In this document: positions 30,035-38,781 of the stretch, in pieces
Numbering within the stretch: the first letter of the stretch is position 1
Layout: each line of letters begins with the position of its first letter
Assembly: GCA_016721865.1 (NCBI GenBank)
Contig: JADKHF010000016.1
Span: 1 to 63,193 of the forward strand
Source of the DNA: Nitrosomonas sp.
GTDB taxonomy: Bacteria > Pseudomonadota > Gammaproteobacteria > Burkholderiales > Nitrosomonadaceae
Reading direction: 5' to 3'
Length of the DNA: 63,193 bases
Made by a program: the position numbers and the translations under genes
Notes under the pieces: generated by a model
The model's database searches: none
What the model saw: only the letters and a program-made list of their open reading frames with translations
Told to the model about the DNA's origin: nothing

Positions 30035-30559
30035 GTGCACCCGATTGTACCCATTATCATGGCACTAGGTGTCATCCTGTTTCTTGTAGGAATAGCTGTC
30101 CAAACCCGGTTTGGCTTTCAGCATATTAATACGATAAAACTACGCGGAAAGGAATATAAACTCTGGTATTTTGTAGCTACTACTGTGATCGCAGGCGTAG
30201 CATTGATTATGCTATCTGTTTTGATACCGAAATATTTTCCTTATCAGCCAGAATCAGCTTTTAACGCATCGCAACCTGTACTATCCAGTAACTTGAAATA
30301 CGAACTGGATTCCATTTTATCCAGCATGGATCTCAATAACGATAACATGATGAATGCCATCAACCGGTTCCAGATGGAATATCAGGAAGCATCGCAAAGA
30401 AGCGAGAATAACACCATGGATCTGCTCGTTCTGGAAATGGCCTACCGGATCAGAACCGAACTGCATAATCGAAACCACCCTGAAAACCAGATCGAACGTG
30501 AAGTCGAGAGAATCATTGGCATTCTGAAGCAACCTGCCAATCAGAGAAACGGCAAGTAG
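30035..30559 (+). CDS. Two-helix membrane protein with cytosolic helical tail
   Basis: 174 residues from GTG 30035 (AGGAG at 30025, strong). Two transmembrane segments (PIIMALGVILFLVGIAV; VATTVIAGVALIMLSVLI) flank a short basic loop. The C-terminal 100 residues are helical and charged (LDSILSSMDLNNDNMMNAIN, EREVERIIGILKQ). I do not recognise the family. It precedes the TIGR04073 gene by 58 bp in the same direction and may be cotranscribed with it. Confidence 0.55.
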   Translation: MHPIVPIIMALGVILFLVGIAVQTRFGFQHINTIKLRGKEYKLWYFVATTVIAGVALIMLSVLIPKYFPYQPESAFNASQPVLSSNLKYELDSILSSMDLNNDNMMNAINRFQMEYQEASQRSENNTMDLLVLEMAYRIRTELHNRNHPENQIEREVERIIGILKQPANQRNGK

Positions 30560-30617
30560 TAAACCACCTGATATTTCGGTAAAATCGCTCACTTTATTTA
30601 TAACTTAAGGATTTGCT

Positions 30618-30980
30618 ATGAAGAAAACAATTCAAGCGCTGTTTATGGTATCTGTCATATTTTTAGCAGCTCCCAATTTAGCGCTTGCAGATGAATATCC
30701 TGATAAGGTTCTCGAGAAACTTGGAAATGGTCTTGCTAATGCTGTTACCGGTTTCGTTGAAATACCTAAAACGATAACAATCGTCGGCAATAGAGATGGG
30801 GTTATTCATGGAGTGACCGTCGGATTCATCAAGGGCATTGCCTATACTGTTGGCCGTTCATTGAGTGGTGCTTTTGATATAGCAACATTCCTTGTGCCAA
30901 CCACGCCTTTTGTCAAACCTGCCCTTATTTGGGATGATTTCGACCGGGAAACAACCTTCGTTGAAGCAAAAATGCGCTGA
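30618..30980 (+). CDS. Exosortase-associated protein, TIGR04073 type
   Basis: 120 residues with a signal peptide (cleavage near PNLALA) followed by KVLEKLGNGLANAVTGFVEI, GFIKGIAYTVGRSLSGAFDI and a C-terminal PFVKPALIWDD. This is the pattern of the small secreted TIGR04073 family, found in genomes that encode an exosortase and make exopolysaccharide or PEP-CTERM proteins. No exosortase gene lies nearby. AAGGATTTGCT precedes the ATG. Confidence 0.75.
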   Translation: MKKTIQALFMVSVIFLAAPNLALADEYPDKVLEKLGNGLANAVTGFVEIPKTITIVGNRDGVIHGVTVGFIKGIAYTVGRSLSGAFDIATFLVPTTPFVKPALIWDDFDRETTFVEAKMR

Positions 30981-31562
30981 TAGTGTTTTTTAACAGTGCC
31001 ATTATCGCTATTACATAGCGTTCAATTCCATGGCAGAGATGGAGCCCGTAAAGATCATTACATAAAATTACGCGCATACAAGGCAGAGAGCAAGCACGCT
31101 CTCTGTTCTTCAAAACCAAACTTACGCATACACTGCACACGCCCCTGACCCATATCGCCAATACGTGTTTGTACTTTCCTCCAGTCTGCGGGCAATGCCT
31201 CGAGTTTCCACGAAACTGAGCAAAAAATACCATAGAATCTAACACTTATTTATTAATACCCGCGGCATGAACCAGCGTTTCATGCCGCCGTTTGATGGCT
31301 GCCGTCAAGCGTTCCAGCAATGCCGGATCTTCTCTTACATCAAACCAGCCGCGCTATCCCGCACGTCGCTGGATCTGGCGCATGTTGATGCAGAAACACC
31401 AATAATGATAAGTGCTGCTGTCTCGTTTTCGACAGGATACCCATGTTAATCGCAGGAACGAGGCAATATGAATACTTCAGAAATAAAGTTTGTTTCTCCT
31501 ATGGGTCTTTATCGATGATAATGGCTGTCAGACTTTACTCACCGACTAAAGGCAATCTGCAA
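30981..31562. other. Gene-poor stretch with a minus-strand remnant
   Basis: No complete gene. On the minus strand 31246-31350 reads WFDVREDPALLERLTAAIKR and RHETLVHAAGINK to a TAA, a plausible C-terminal end of some lost protein, with a stop just upstream in the same frame. The rest holds only short incidental frames. Confidence 0.35.
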
Positions 31563-32736
31563 ATGCAAAAAGAAACCCAAGAGAAATCCAAACGCGCAAT
31601 CGTGGCGGCTGTCCAACTGCCAAGCGTGACTGACATCGAGTTCGAAGCATCACTGACCGAGCTGCGCGAGCTGGCAAAAACGCTGGGGTTTGAAGTTGTG
31701 CGCACGTTCACGCAGAAGCGCCCCGGCTTCGATTCGACGGCATACTTGGGCACTGGAAAGCGGCAGGAAATACGCCAGTTCGTGAACAACGAATTTGAAT
31801 CTGCCGAGTGGCAGGAATCTGAACAGACTGCCGCACTGGACACAAACGGCATCGACGTCATCCTGGTCGATCACGAGATTTCACCTTCACAGGCGCGCAA
31901 TCTCGAAAAGGAGATCGGCTGCGCGGTGATGGATCGCACGATGGTCATCCTCGAAATTTTTCATCGCAACGCACGCTCCCCCGCTGCGCGCGCGCAGGTA
32001 GAAATTGCACGTCTCGGCTACATGGCGCCACGTCTACGCGAAATGGCAAAGCTTGCGGGGCCGCGGGGCCGCAAGGCCGGCAACGTAGCGGCGTCGGTGG
32101 CCGGGGTGCCGGTGAATCGCACACTGAACTGGATCGGCGCAAAATCCGTGATCGGATTGCTGAGCTGCAACTGGAGATCGTCGCGATGGATGCCGAACGC
32201 CAAACACAGCGCGCACGTCGACTGGAGCGCCGGGGGATCGCTACCGTGGCGCTCGTCGGTTACACCAACGCAGGCAAATCCACTTTGATGCGCGCGCTCA
32301 CCGGAAGCGAAGTGCTGGTTGCCAACAAACTCTTCGCTACGCTCGACACCACTGTACGCACCTTCACCCCGAGAGCGTGCCGCGCGTGCTCGTCAGCGAC
32401 ACGGTCGGGTTCATCAAGAACCTGCCGCACGGCCTCGTCGCGTCGTTCAAATCAACGCTCGATGAGGCGCTTGATGCATCGCTATTGTTGCACGTCATTG
32501 ATGCCAGCGACCCTGGATTTGAACGCCAGCTCGAGGTCACCAACGAAGTGCTGGATGAGATCGGCGCGCAGAACATTCCGCGCATCCGCATCTTTAACAA
32601 GATCGACCATGTCGGAGATACCGCGGCGCAAGCGGAATGTGAAGCCGCACTCAAAGCGAAGTATCCTGCCTGCATTGTGATGAGCGCGCGCCGTCCTGAT
32701 GAGGTTTCTATTCCTGACGTATTCAGGATTAATTGA
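31563..32736 (+). pseudogene. HflX-like GTPase, fragmented and C-terminally truncated
   Basis: Starting near ATG 31563 (MQKETQEKSKRAIVAAVQLP), the HflX N-domain is readable (FTQKRPGFDSTAYLGTGKRQ, DVILVDHEISPSQARNLEKE, AVMDRTMVILEIFHRNARSP, EIARLGYMAPRLREMA). After a shift near 32115 follow the GTPase motifs in other frames: G1 GYTNAGKST, G3 SDTVGFIKNLPHGLV, G4 FNKID. The product stops at 32736, before the usual HflX C-terminal domain. HflX splits stalled ribosomes. The divergent start and higher GC than the neighbours suggest a second, acquired HflX-type gene that has decayed. Confidence 0.7.
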
Positions 32737-32994
32737 ATAAGCACTGACAGTTGGCATTATCGAAATGACCGCTTCTGACCAGAATCTGCCGCTCATTGAT
32801 GCCAGATATGAGTGGCTCGGCAATTTCAGGGCGCGGCCGTTCGTAGCGCCAGCTCATCCCGGCGCTTGAAGCGGCTTGGAAAGCGCGCTCGTAGGTCTAC
32901 GTGAGGACATCGCCGAGGATGATCAATTTCTGGTTCGCTGCAACACCCGTGTTTGACGAATTGCTTGCAAGCTTCGATAAGGAGTATTTCTTCA

Positions 32995-34358
32995 ATGAAT
33001 CAACCTGAACCGCAGAACACCCTCAGTACGACACCGCCTCCTCAATCCGCTAGTTTTCGGCAAGCCTTCGCGTTCTGGCTCAAGCTGGGGTTCATCAGCT
33101 TTGGCGGCCCTGCCGGGCAAATTTCCATCATGCATCAAGAACTGGTTGAGAACCGGCGCTGGATTTCCGAGCGGCGTTTTCTACACGCGCTCAACTACTG
33201 CATGATGCTCCCCGGCCCGGAAGCACAGCAACTCGCCACCTACATCGGCTGGCTGATGCACCGCACCTGGGGCGGAATCGTGGCTGGCACACTGTTCGTA
33301 CTGCCTTCTCTGCTGATTCTGATTGCCCTTTCATGGGTATACATTGCCTACAGTGATGTGCCAGTGGTCGCAGGGCTATTCTATGGCATCAAGCCCGCCG
33401 TCACCGCCATCGTAGTGCAGGCAACCCACCGCATCGGTTCGCGTGCGCTCAGGAACAATTGGCTATGGGGCATTGCAGCAGCCTCTTTCGTCGCCATTTT
33501 TGCACTTAATGTGCCGTTCCCGGCGATTGTGGCGGCGGCAGCCTTGATCGGCTACCTTGGTGGCCGCATCGCGCCGGACAAATTCAAAACCGGTGGTGGT
33601 CATGGAAAAACAAAGCTATCGTCCACTCCCGCTCTCATCAATGATGACACACCGGCACCGCTGCATGCCAAATTCCGCTGGAGCCGGTTGGCACAGGTTG
33701 TCGTTGCCGGTGTGCTGTTATGGTTGATACCGATGGGTTTGCTGACCGCCTCTTATGGTTGGGACCATACGCTGACACAAATGGGTTGGTTTTTTACCAA
33801 AGCGGCCTTGTTGACTTTGGCGGCGCCTATGCCGTGCTGCCCTATGTCTACCAGGGTGCGGTCGAACACTTTAGTTGGTTGACACCGGTACAGATGATCG
33901 ATGGCTTGGCACTGGGTGAAACGACGCCGGGACCGCTTATTATGGTTGTGGCTTTCGTTGGTTTTATCGGTGGTTACGTCAAGGTTCTGTTCGGCCCGGA
34001 TGCAATGTTTCTTGCCGGGGCCGTAGCAGCGTCACTGGTGACCTGGTTCACCTTCCTGCCCTCCTTCGTGTTCATCCTCGCTGGCGGGCCGCTGGTTGAA
34101 TCCACGCATGGAGACCTGAGATTCACTGCGCCATTGACCGCCATTACGGCAGCCGTAGTCGGGGTAATTCTGAACCTGGCATTATTCTTTGGCTACTACG
34201 TTCTCTGGCCAAAAGGCTTCGAGGGCGCTTTCGATTGGGTATCCGCGTTGATCGCACTCGGCGCAGCCATTGCGTTGTTCCGCTTCAAAGGCAACGTGAT
34301 TCACGTCATCGCGGCCTGTGCGGTGGTTGGTTTGATCCTAAAAACTCTAATTTTGTGA
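32995..34358 (+). pseudogene. chrA: Chromate transporter ChrA, one frameshift
   Basis: Long-chain (two-domain) CHR protein of about 454 codons. The first half has FGGPAGQISIMHQELV and MLPGPEAQQLATYIGW; the second half repeats the module with FGGAYAVLPYVYQGAVE and LGETTPGPLIMVVAFVGFIG. The break is at a T-run (33816-33818); one more T joins the two. ATG 32995 has AAGGAG 13 nt upstream. It exports chromate and gives resistance. It lies in the GC-rich block with the hflX relic, suggesting common acquisition. Confidence 0.85.
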
Positions 34359-34449
34359 GGTGAATGATGAAATCTGGCGTTGCAAAACAGAGGAAAAATC
34401 ACAATGATTGAAACGGCGTCAATCGCTTTCCTCTGATCCAAGCAAGCTG

Positions 34450-34795
34450 CTAGCGTGCTGGCAATTCACGAACCAGGCGTATTCCAACCAGCGCGTAGCG
34501 CGAATCCGGAGAAATCCAGTTGCGATAGGAGGAACGCGCGTACAAGGACCAGGTATGCCAAGAACCGCCACGCCGTACGCGCACAATGCCATCGGGCGAG
34601 CCTTGCGGATCGTCAACGGGCGATCTGGCATAATAATCATCCGCATACCAATCAGAAACCCATTCCCAGGCATTGGGCGCAAAGCTGCCAATTGGCGCGA
34701 TGAATGCAAAACTATCACGGCCTAAACGGTAAAGCTCAGTGTTACAGCCAACAGATGTCGCATAAACCGCCTCTGCTCAACTGGAGTCAGTGTCG
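34450..34795 (-). pseudogene. Formylglycine-generating-enzyme (SUMF1) family remnant
   Basis: A minus-strand frame without a start reads AEAVYATSVGCNTELYRLGR, FIAPIGSFAPNAWEWVSDWY, RVRRGGSWHTWSLYARSSYR and finally YALVGIRLVREL to a TAG. This is the C-terminal part of an FGE-sulfatase domain (RRGGSW and the final RLVR are diagnostic). About ten residues normally between PNA and WEWV (the LYDMxGNV stretch) are deleted in frame, and the N-terminal half is absent. It is a dead remnant. Confidence 0.6.
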
Positions 34796-34918
34796 GACTC
34801 CCAGGGACCCATGATGACAGAATGACAGATTACAGAAACACAGGCGCATGGCTTAACATTTCACAGTGCTGCTTAAAAAAGCATTCCGCCGGAGTAAAGT
34901 ATAAAACCAGCGATGCCG

Positions 34919-34952
34919 CTAAATAGACTCATTTTCCCATAGTTCTATTTAG
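34919..34952. promoter_or_regulatory. Inverted repeat before the PIN/NYN gene
   Basis: CTAAATAGA (34919-34927) and TCTATTTAG (34944-34952) form a perfect 9-bp inverted repeat with a 16-nt spacer, ending just 6 nt before the putative start. It could be an operator or an mRNA hairpin that masks the start; the position suits autoregulation. Confidence 0.4.
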
Positions 34953-34958
34953 TGGATT

Positions 34959-35636
34959 TTGCAAGTGATTGCCTTGAAAACAAATTATATTCTGATCGAT
35001 TACGAGAATGTACAAACGAAGTCACTTGCTTCGCTGAAAGGTGAGCAATTTCAAGTACGCATTTTCTTAGGTCCAAACAACACAAAGCTTCCGGTTGAAC
35101 TTGTTCTGGCGATGCATGAAATGGGAGAACGGGCAGATTACGTTATGCTTGAAACGCCGGGAACCAATGCGCTCGATTTCCACATTGCTTATTATCTTGG
35201 CATTCTGGCGGCAAACGATCCTTCAGGTTTTTTTCACATTGTTTCCAAGGATACCGGCTTTGATCCGCTGATCAAACATATGAAGGCGAATAAAATTCTT
35301 GCCGTACGATCGGCATCTATAGAGAAAATTCCTTGTCTTACTCCACCGGCCACAAAAAGCAACAGTGCAAACGGTAACGCGACTGCAATCAATCAGGAAA
35401 AACCTTCTACCAGAACATCCGTCAATGAATTAATTGAAATCACTGTAGCAGATCTCCTTAAACGCAATACATCCAAACCACGCACTCCAGAAACATTGAT
35501 CAGCACCATTCATGCAAAATGCGGCAAAGATACTTCAGCTGTTGATATTGAAGCTGTCTATAAGGGTTTAATGTCGCGGGGCTATGTCAAAGTTAATGGC
35601 ACCAAAGTGTCCTATGATCTACCCGCTGCTACTTGA
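34959..35636 (+). CDS. PIN/NYN-like nuclease-domain protein with C-terminal helical domain
   Basis: 225 residues. The N-terminal 115 carry PIN-fold acidic motifs: ILIDYENVQ (Asp near residue 14), TNALDFHIAYYLGIL and IVSKDTGFDPLIKHM. A low-complexity linker (SNSANGNATAINQEKPSTRT) leads to a C-terminal domain (LIEITVADLLKRNTSKPRTP to VSYDLPAAT) that looks like an OST-HTH/LOTUS-type or winged-helix RNA-binding module. The combination suggests an RNA-cleaving enzyme. Start is TTG 34959 or, more in line with homologues, TTG 34974 (MKTNYILIDYENV). It stands alone. Confidence 0.7.
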   Translation: MQVIALKTNYILIDYENVQTKSLASLKGEQFQVRIFLGPNNTKLPVELVLAMHEMGERADYVMLETPGTNALDFHIAYYLGILAANDPSGFFHIVSKDTGFDPLIKHMKANKILAVRSASIEKIPCLTPPATKSNSANGNATAINQEKPSTRTSVNELIEITVADLLKRNTSKPRTPETLISTIHAKCGKDTSAVDIEAVYKGLMSRGYVKVNGTKVSYDLPAAT

Positions 35637-36988
35637 TCCATACCGTTTTGATATTCATGAATTCACGGATGCCGTGATAAGACAACTCCCGTCCATATCC
35701 GGAATCTTTAATGCCGCCAAATGGTAAGCGTGGATCACTTTTGACGACACCATTGACAAAGACGCAGCCCGCATCAATTTGCCGCGCCAGCGCTTCACCC
35801 CGCGTTGCGTTCGATGTCCACACACTGCCGCCCAAACCGAAATCCGTCTGATTGGCCAATTGGATGGCCTCTTCGGCACTTCTTACCCGCACTATCGCAG
35901 CCACCGGGCCGAACAATTCTTCATCAAACGCCGGCATGCCCGGCTGTACGTGATCCAAGATTGTCCGGGCGTAATAGGCGCCTTGTGTGCCGATGAAAGT
36001 GCCGCCGATCAACAGCTTTGCGCCCGCTGCCAGACTCCTTTCGACCTGTGCGTGCAGCACGGTGCGCAAATCGGCGCGCGCCATCGGCGCAATGCTGGTG
36101 GCATCGTTTTTCGGGTCACCGCTGTGTAATTGACTGACCAGTGTCTTAAATTGCTCAACGAATGAATCGGCGATTGCATCCACAAGAATGAAACGTTTGG
36201 CGGCAACGCAGCTCTGCCCCGTATTCTGAAAACGCGCAACGAGCGCTTGCTGTGCTGCTAATGCGATGTCGGCATCGTCGAGTACGATAAAGGGATCCGA
36301 CCCGCCGAGTTCGAGTACACATTTTTTAAGATGTTGCGCGGCAGCCGCGACTTTCCGTCCTGCCGCACTGCTGCCAGTTAAGGTGACTGCCGCAATACGT
36401 TTATCGGCGACCATTGCTTCTGCTTGCTCGGCACTGATCATCAGCGTGCGGAATGTATAAGCAGGAAACCCCGCCTGCCGGAATGCCTCTTCCAGCGCAA
36501 GGGCGCAGCGGGGAACATTCGACGCATGCTTTAACACCACCACATTGCCTGCCATCATCACGCCGGTGCGGCGCACGTTCAGTGCCAGAAAGGAAAATTC
36601 CACGGCATGATGCACAATAGGGTGCCCAAAGGCTGATAGATAACCATGCTGCGGCTGGCATCGGAGGTAATCACTTCATCGTTTAGATACGATTGTGCAT
36701 GATCGGCATAGTGCTGACAGCCAATCGCACATTTTTCTATCTCCGCTCTGGCCTCTTTGAGTAATTTGCCCATTTCTTCCGTGATCAGATTGGCGTATTC
36801 CTCGCTACGCTGGCGGAATATCTTTGCAAGATTCCGCATACAGTGCGAACGCTGCGCAAAACTGAGCGCAGCCCAAGCGGGCTGCACGGACTCAACCTGA
36901 CTCAGTACTGCATCGATTTCACCGCTCTGCCAAGTCGGAAAGATTGTATGGTCTGGCCTGTGGCAGGGTTGATCGATAGCATCGGCAT
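35629..36988 (-). pseudogene. Succinate-semialdehyde-type aldehyde dehydrogenase, frameshifted
   Basis: From ATG 36988 (MPMLSINPATGQTIQSF, ribosome binding site AGGA) a shift near 36940 leads into QPAWAALSFAQRSHCMRNLA. Further shifts near 36590 lead to MAGNVVVLKHASNVP, TLTGSSAAGRKVAAAAQHLK, catalytic Glu in VLELGGSDPF, catalytic Cys in NTGQSCVAAKRF and the C-terminal LPFGGIKDSGYGREL. Restored length is about 453 residues, the size of the Sad/YneI group of succinate-semialdehyde dehydrogenases. The cluster of lesions near 36590 makes a true pseudogene possible. Confidence 0.7.
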
Positions 36989-37050
36989 AGGGAAAATCCT
37001 CGTTAACAATTTAAATACGCAGTTATACCAGCAAAGCAAGTTCGTCCTGT

Positions 37051-38028
37051 TTATTTCGTTACACAAATCAACTCATCCCATTTCGTGGTGTAACTTGGAC
37101 TCCGGTTTCCCTGTTTCATCTTCCATGGCTGCCGGAAGCCTTCGGATGCCAGTCTCAGCGTACTTTTGCCCATTCTGGCATTGATTTGATCGATAACATC
37201 CATCAATTGACTGGATTTACGCTCTGTTGTTATCGAACCAAACAAATCCAATTGCCGGTTATTTGCAGAAACCAGTTCCGACAGCATCACGCCCGCTTTC
37301 TGATAGCGATAGCCGCCGCGATAAATTTTACGCAATCCCCACAATGCAGCCTTGGTCAGCCGCATCGTATCATCGGTTGGCGCAGGGAGTGGAATGGTCA
37401 GACCATTTGCATAATACCGTTCTTTCTCGTTGAATGGGCTGGTACGGATAGCAATGTACACGGATCCGGCATACGAGACAGGAATTCCAAACGACCGTGA
37501 ACTGACGATTTGTTTTCTGGCAGGATAAATTTCTTCCAACTCAATACAATGCGACCCGTTGATTTCACGTATAATTTTTTCCATCACCACCGAAAAACCG
37601 GAACGCATCCGGGATGGAGAGGCGCGCTTCAGGTCCAGCACGGTCTTGATTCCTCTGTCATGCAATTTGGGAGCAAGCCGTCTGCCAATACCCCATACTT
37701 CTCCAACAGCAATTTCGCCAAACCAATCCTCTTGCTGTTGCGGTAGCAGACTATTCAGATCGCACACACCATTAAATTCAGGATTTTTCTTGGCGATATG
37801 GTTGGCCAGTTTAGCCAGCGTCTTGGTTGATCCTATCCCGATACAAACCGGTAACCCTGTCCATTGTTTGACCCGCTGGCGGATATGCTGACCATAAAGC
37901 GTCAGATTCGCACAGCCGTCATTGTTGGAAAGTACGACAACCGGCCTGCCTTCCAACTGCGGATTGAACACCCGCTCGCAACTCACATAGAAGTTGTTGC
38001 AATCAACGAGTGCAATGGCGCGGGTCAC
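37051..38028 (-). CDS. umuC: UmuC-like polymerase V subunit lacking its catalytic core
   Basis: 325 residues against about 422 in E. coli. The start GTG 38028 overlaps the umuD stop (GTGA), so translation is coupled. Kept parts: ALVDCNNFYVSCERVF with the first metal Asp, VVVLSNNDGC, GIGSTKTLAKLANHIAKK, VWGIGRRLAPKLHDRGIKTV, IVSSRSFG and RYQKAGVML. Three in-frame gaps are visible by comparison: after NNDGC (about 37 residues), after ANLTLYG (about 42 residues, removing the SIDEAF catalytic Asp-Glu) and after SRSFGIPVS (about 31 residues). A Y-family polymerase without these acids should be inactive. Confidence 0.8.
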   Translation of the reverse strand: MTRAIALVDCNNFYVSCERVFNPQLEGRPVVVLSNNDGCANLTLYGQHIRQRVKQWTGLPVCIGIGSTKTLAKLANHIAKKNPEFNGVCDLNSLLPQQQEDWFGEIAVGEVWGIGRRLAPKLHDRGIKTVLDLKRASPSRMRSGFSVVMEKIIREINGSHCIELEEIYPARKQIVSSRSFGIPVSYAGSVYIAIRTSPFNEKERYYANGLTIPLPAPTDDTMRLTKAALWGLRKIYRGGYRYQKAGVMLSELVSANNRQLDLFGSITTERKSSQLMDVIDQINARMGKSTLRLASEGFRQPWKMKQGNRSPSYTTKWDELICVTK

Positions 38029-38615
38029 TTGAATTTGCGCATGGAACCGGTAACCACGCCCCATACTTCGAAAGATTGATTTTCTTTGATCTGGATAACC
38101 GGGTAATTCTTATTGGCTGGAATCAAGCATGTCCCGGTTTCTGATTGCCCCAGGATTTTAATGGTGAATTCGCCATCCAGTACAGCAAGAACAATGTCCC
38201 CCGTTTGCGCCGTACGCGACCGGTCGACCACCAGCACATCCTTTTCAAAGATACCCGCATCAACCATCGAATCGCCTTTGACCTGCACAAAAAAAGTGCT
38301 GCTGTCATTGGAAATCAGATAATCATTCGGATTCAGCCGTTTTTCAACATGATCATCCGCAGGCGACGGAAACCCCGCCACTACTTTTGAGGTGTAAAGC
38401 GGAAGCAGAAAATGCTGTTTAGCCGGAGACAAAGCAAAAATAGCGGTCACAGTGCCCGGATTCTGTTGCGTGCGCTTCGCAATCAGCGTCGATAAAAAAT
38501 CACGGATTACCGGCTCCTGGCTCTGCGGGATGCGTATCGCCACCGTCGATTCGCCAAACTGCCCCTGCCCGCGGGGTCTACCCGCATTTTCCCGTTTTCC
38601 GCCGCGATTTGTCAT
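38025..38615 (-). CDS. umuD: UmuD-like autoproteolytic SOS protein
   Basis: 196 residues from ATG 38615. LexA/UmuD fold: cleavage site A80-G81 (VVAGFPSP), catalytic Ser116 in KGDSMVDAG and Lys153 in GEFTIKIL, all intact. Compared with E. coli UmuD (139 residues) there is an extra N-terminal region of about 55 residues beginning RGGKRENAGRPRGQG, an AT-hook-like basic patch that could bind DNA. It heads the umuDC operon. No clear LexA box (CTGT-N8-ACAG) is seen upstream; a near-palindrome TAGTGTACTA on the minus strand near 38642-38651 is a candidate operator. Confidence 0.85.
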   Translation of the reverse strand: MTNRGGKRENAGRPRGQGQFGESTVAIRIPQSQEPVIRDFLSTLIAKRTQQNPGTVTAIFALSPAKQHFLLPLYTSKVVAGFPSPADDHVEKRLNPNDYLISNDSSTFFVQVKGDSMVDAGIFEKDVLVVDRSRTAQTGDIVLAVLDGEFTIKILGQSETGTCLIPANKNYPVIQIKENQSFEVWGVVTGSMRKFK

Positions 38616-38781
38616 GCTATGAATTAATGCCCGTTTTAATATTAGTACACTATTCAAACATGATGCATCTACTACTGTCAAATAGATCGATAAAGATGAT
38701 CGCGATTGCGCAACAGGAAGTACAATCTGTTCTGAAAGTTCTATTCCTATCTTTCGAGAAAAGGCCATTGAAGGAGTGTCT

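Noticed and set aside
31267..31449. 60-residue plus-strand frame
   Set aside because: It is the antisense of a more plausible minus-strand C-terminal remnant and has no start signals.
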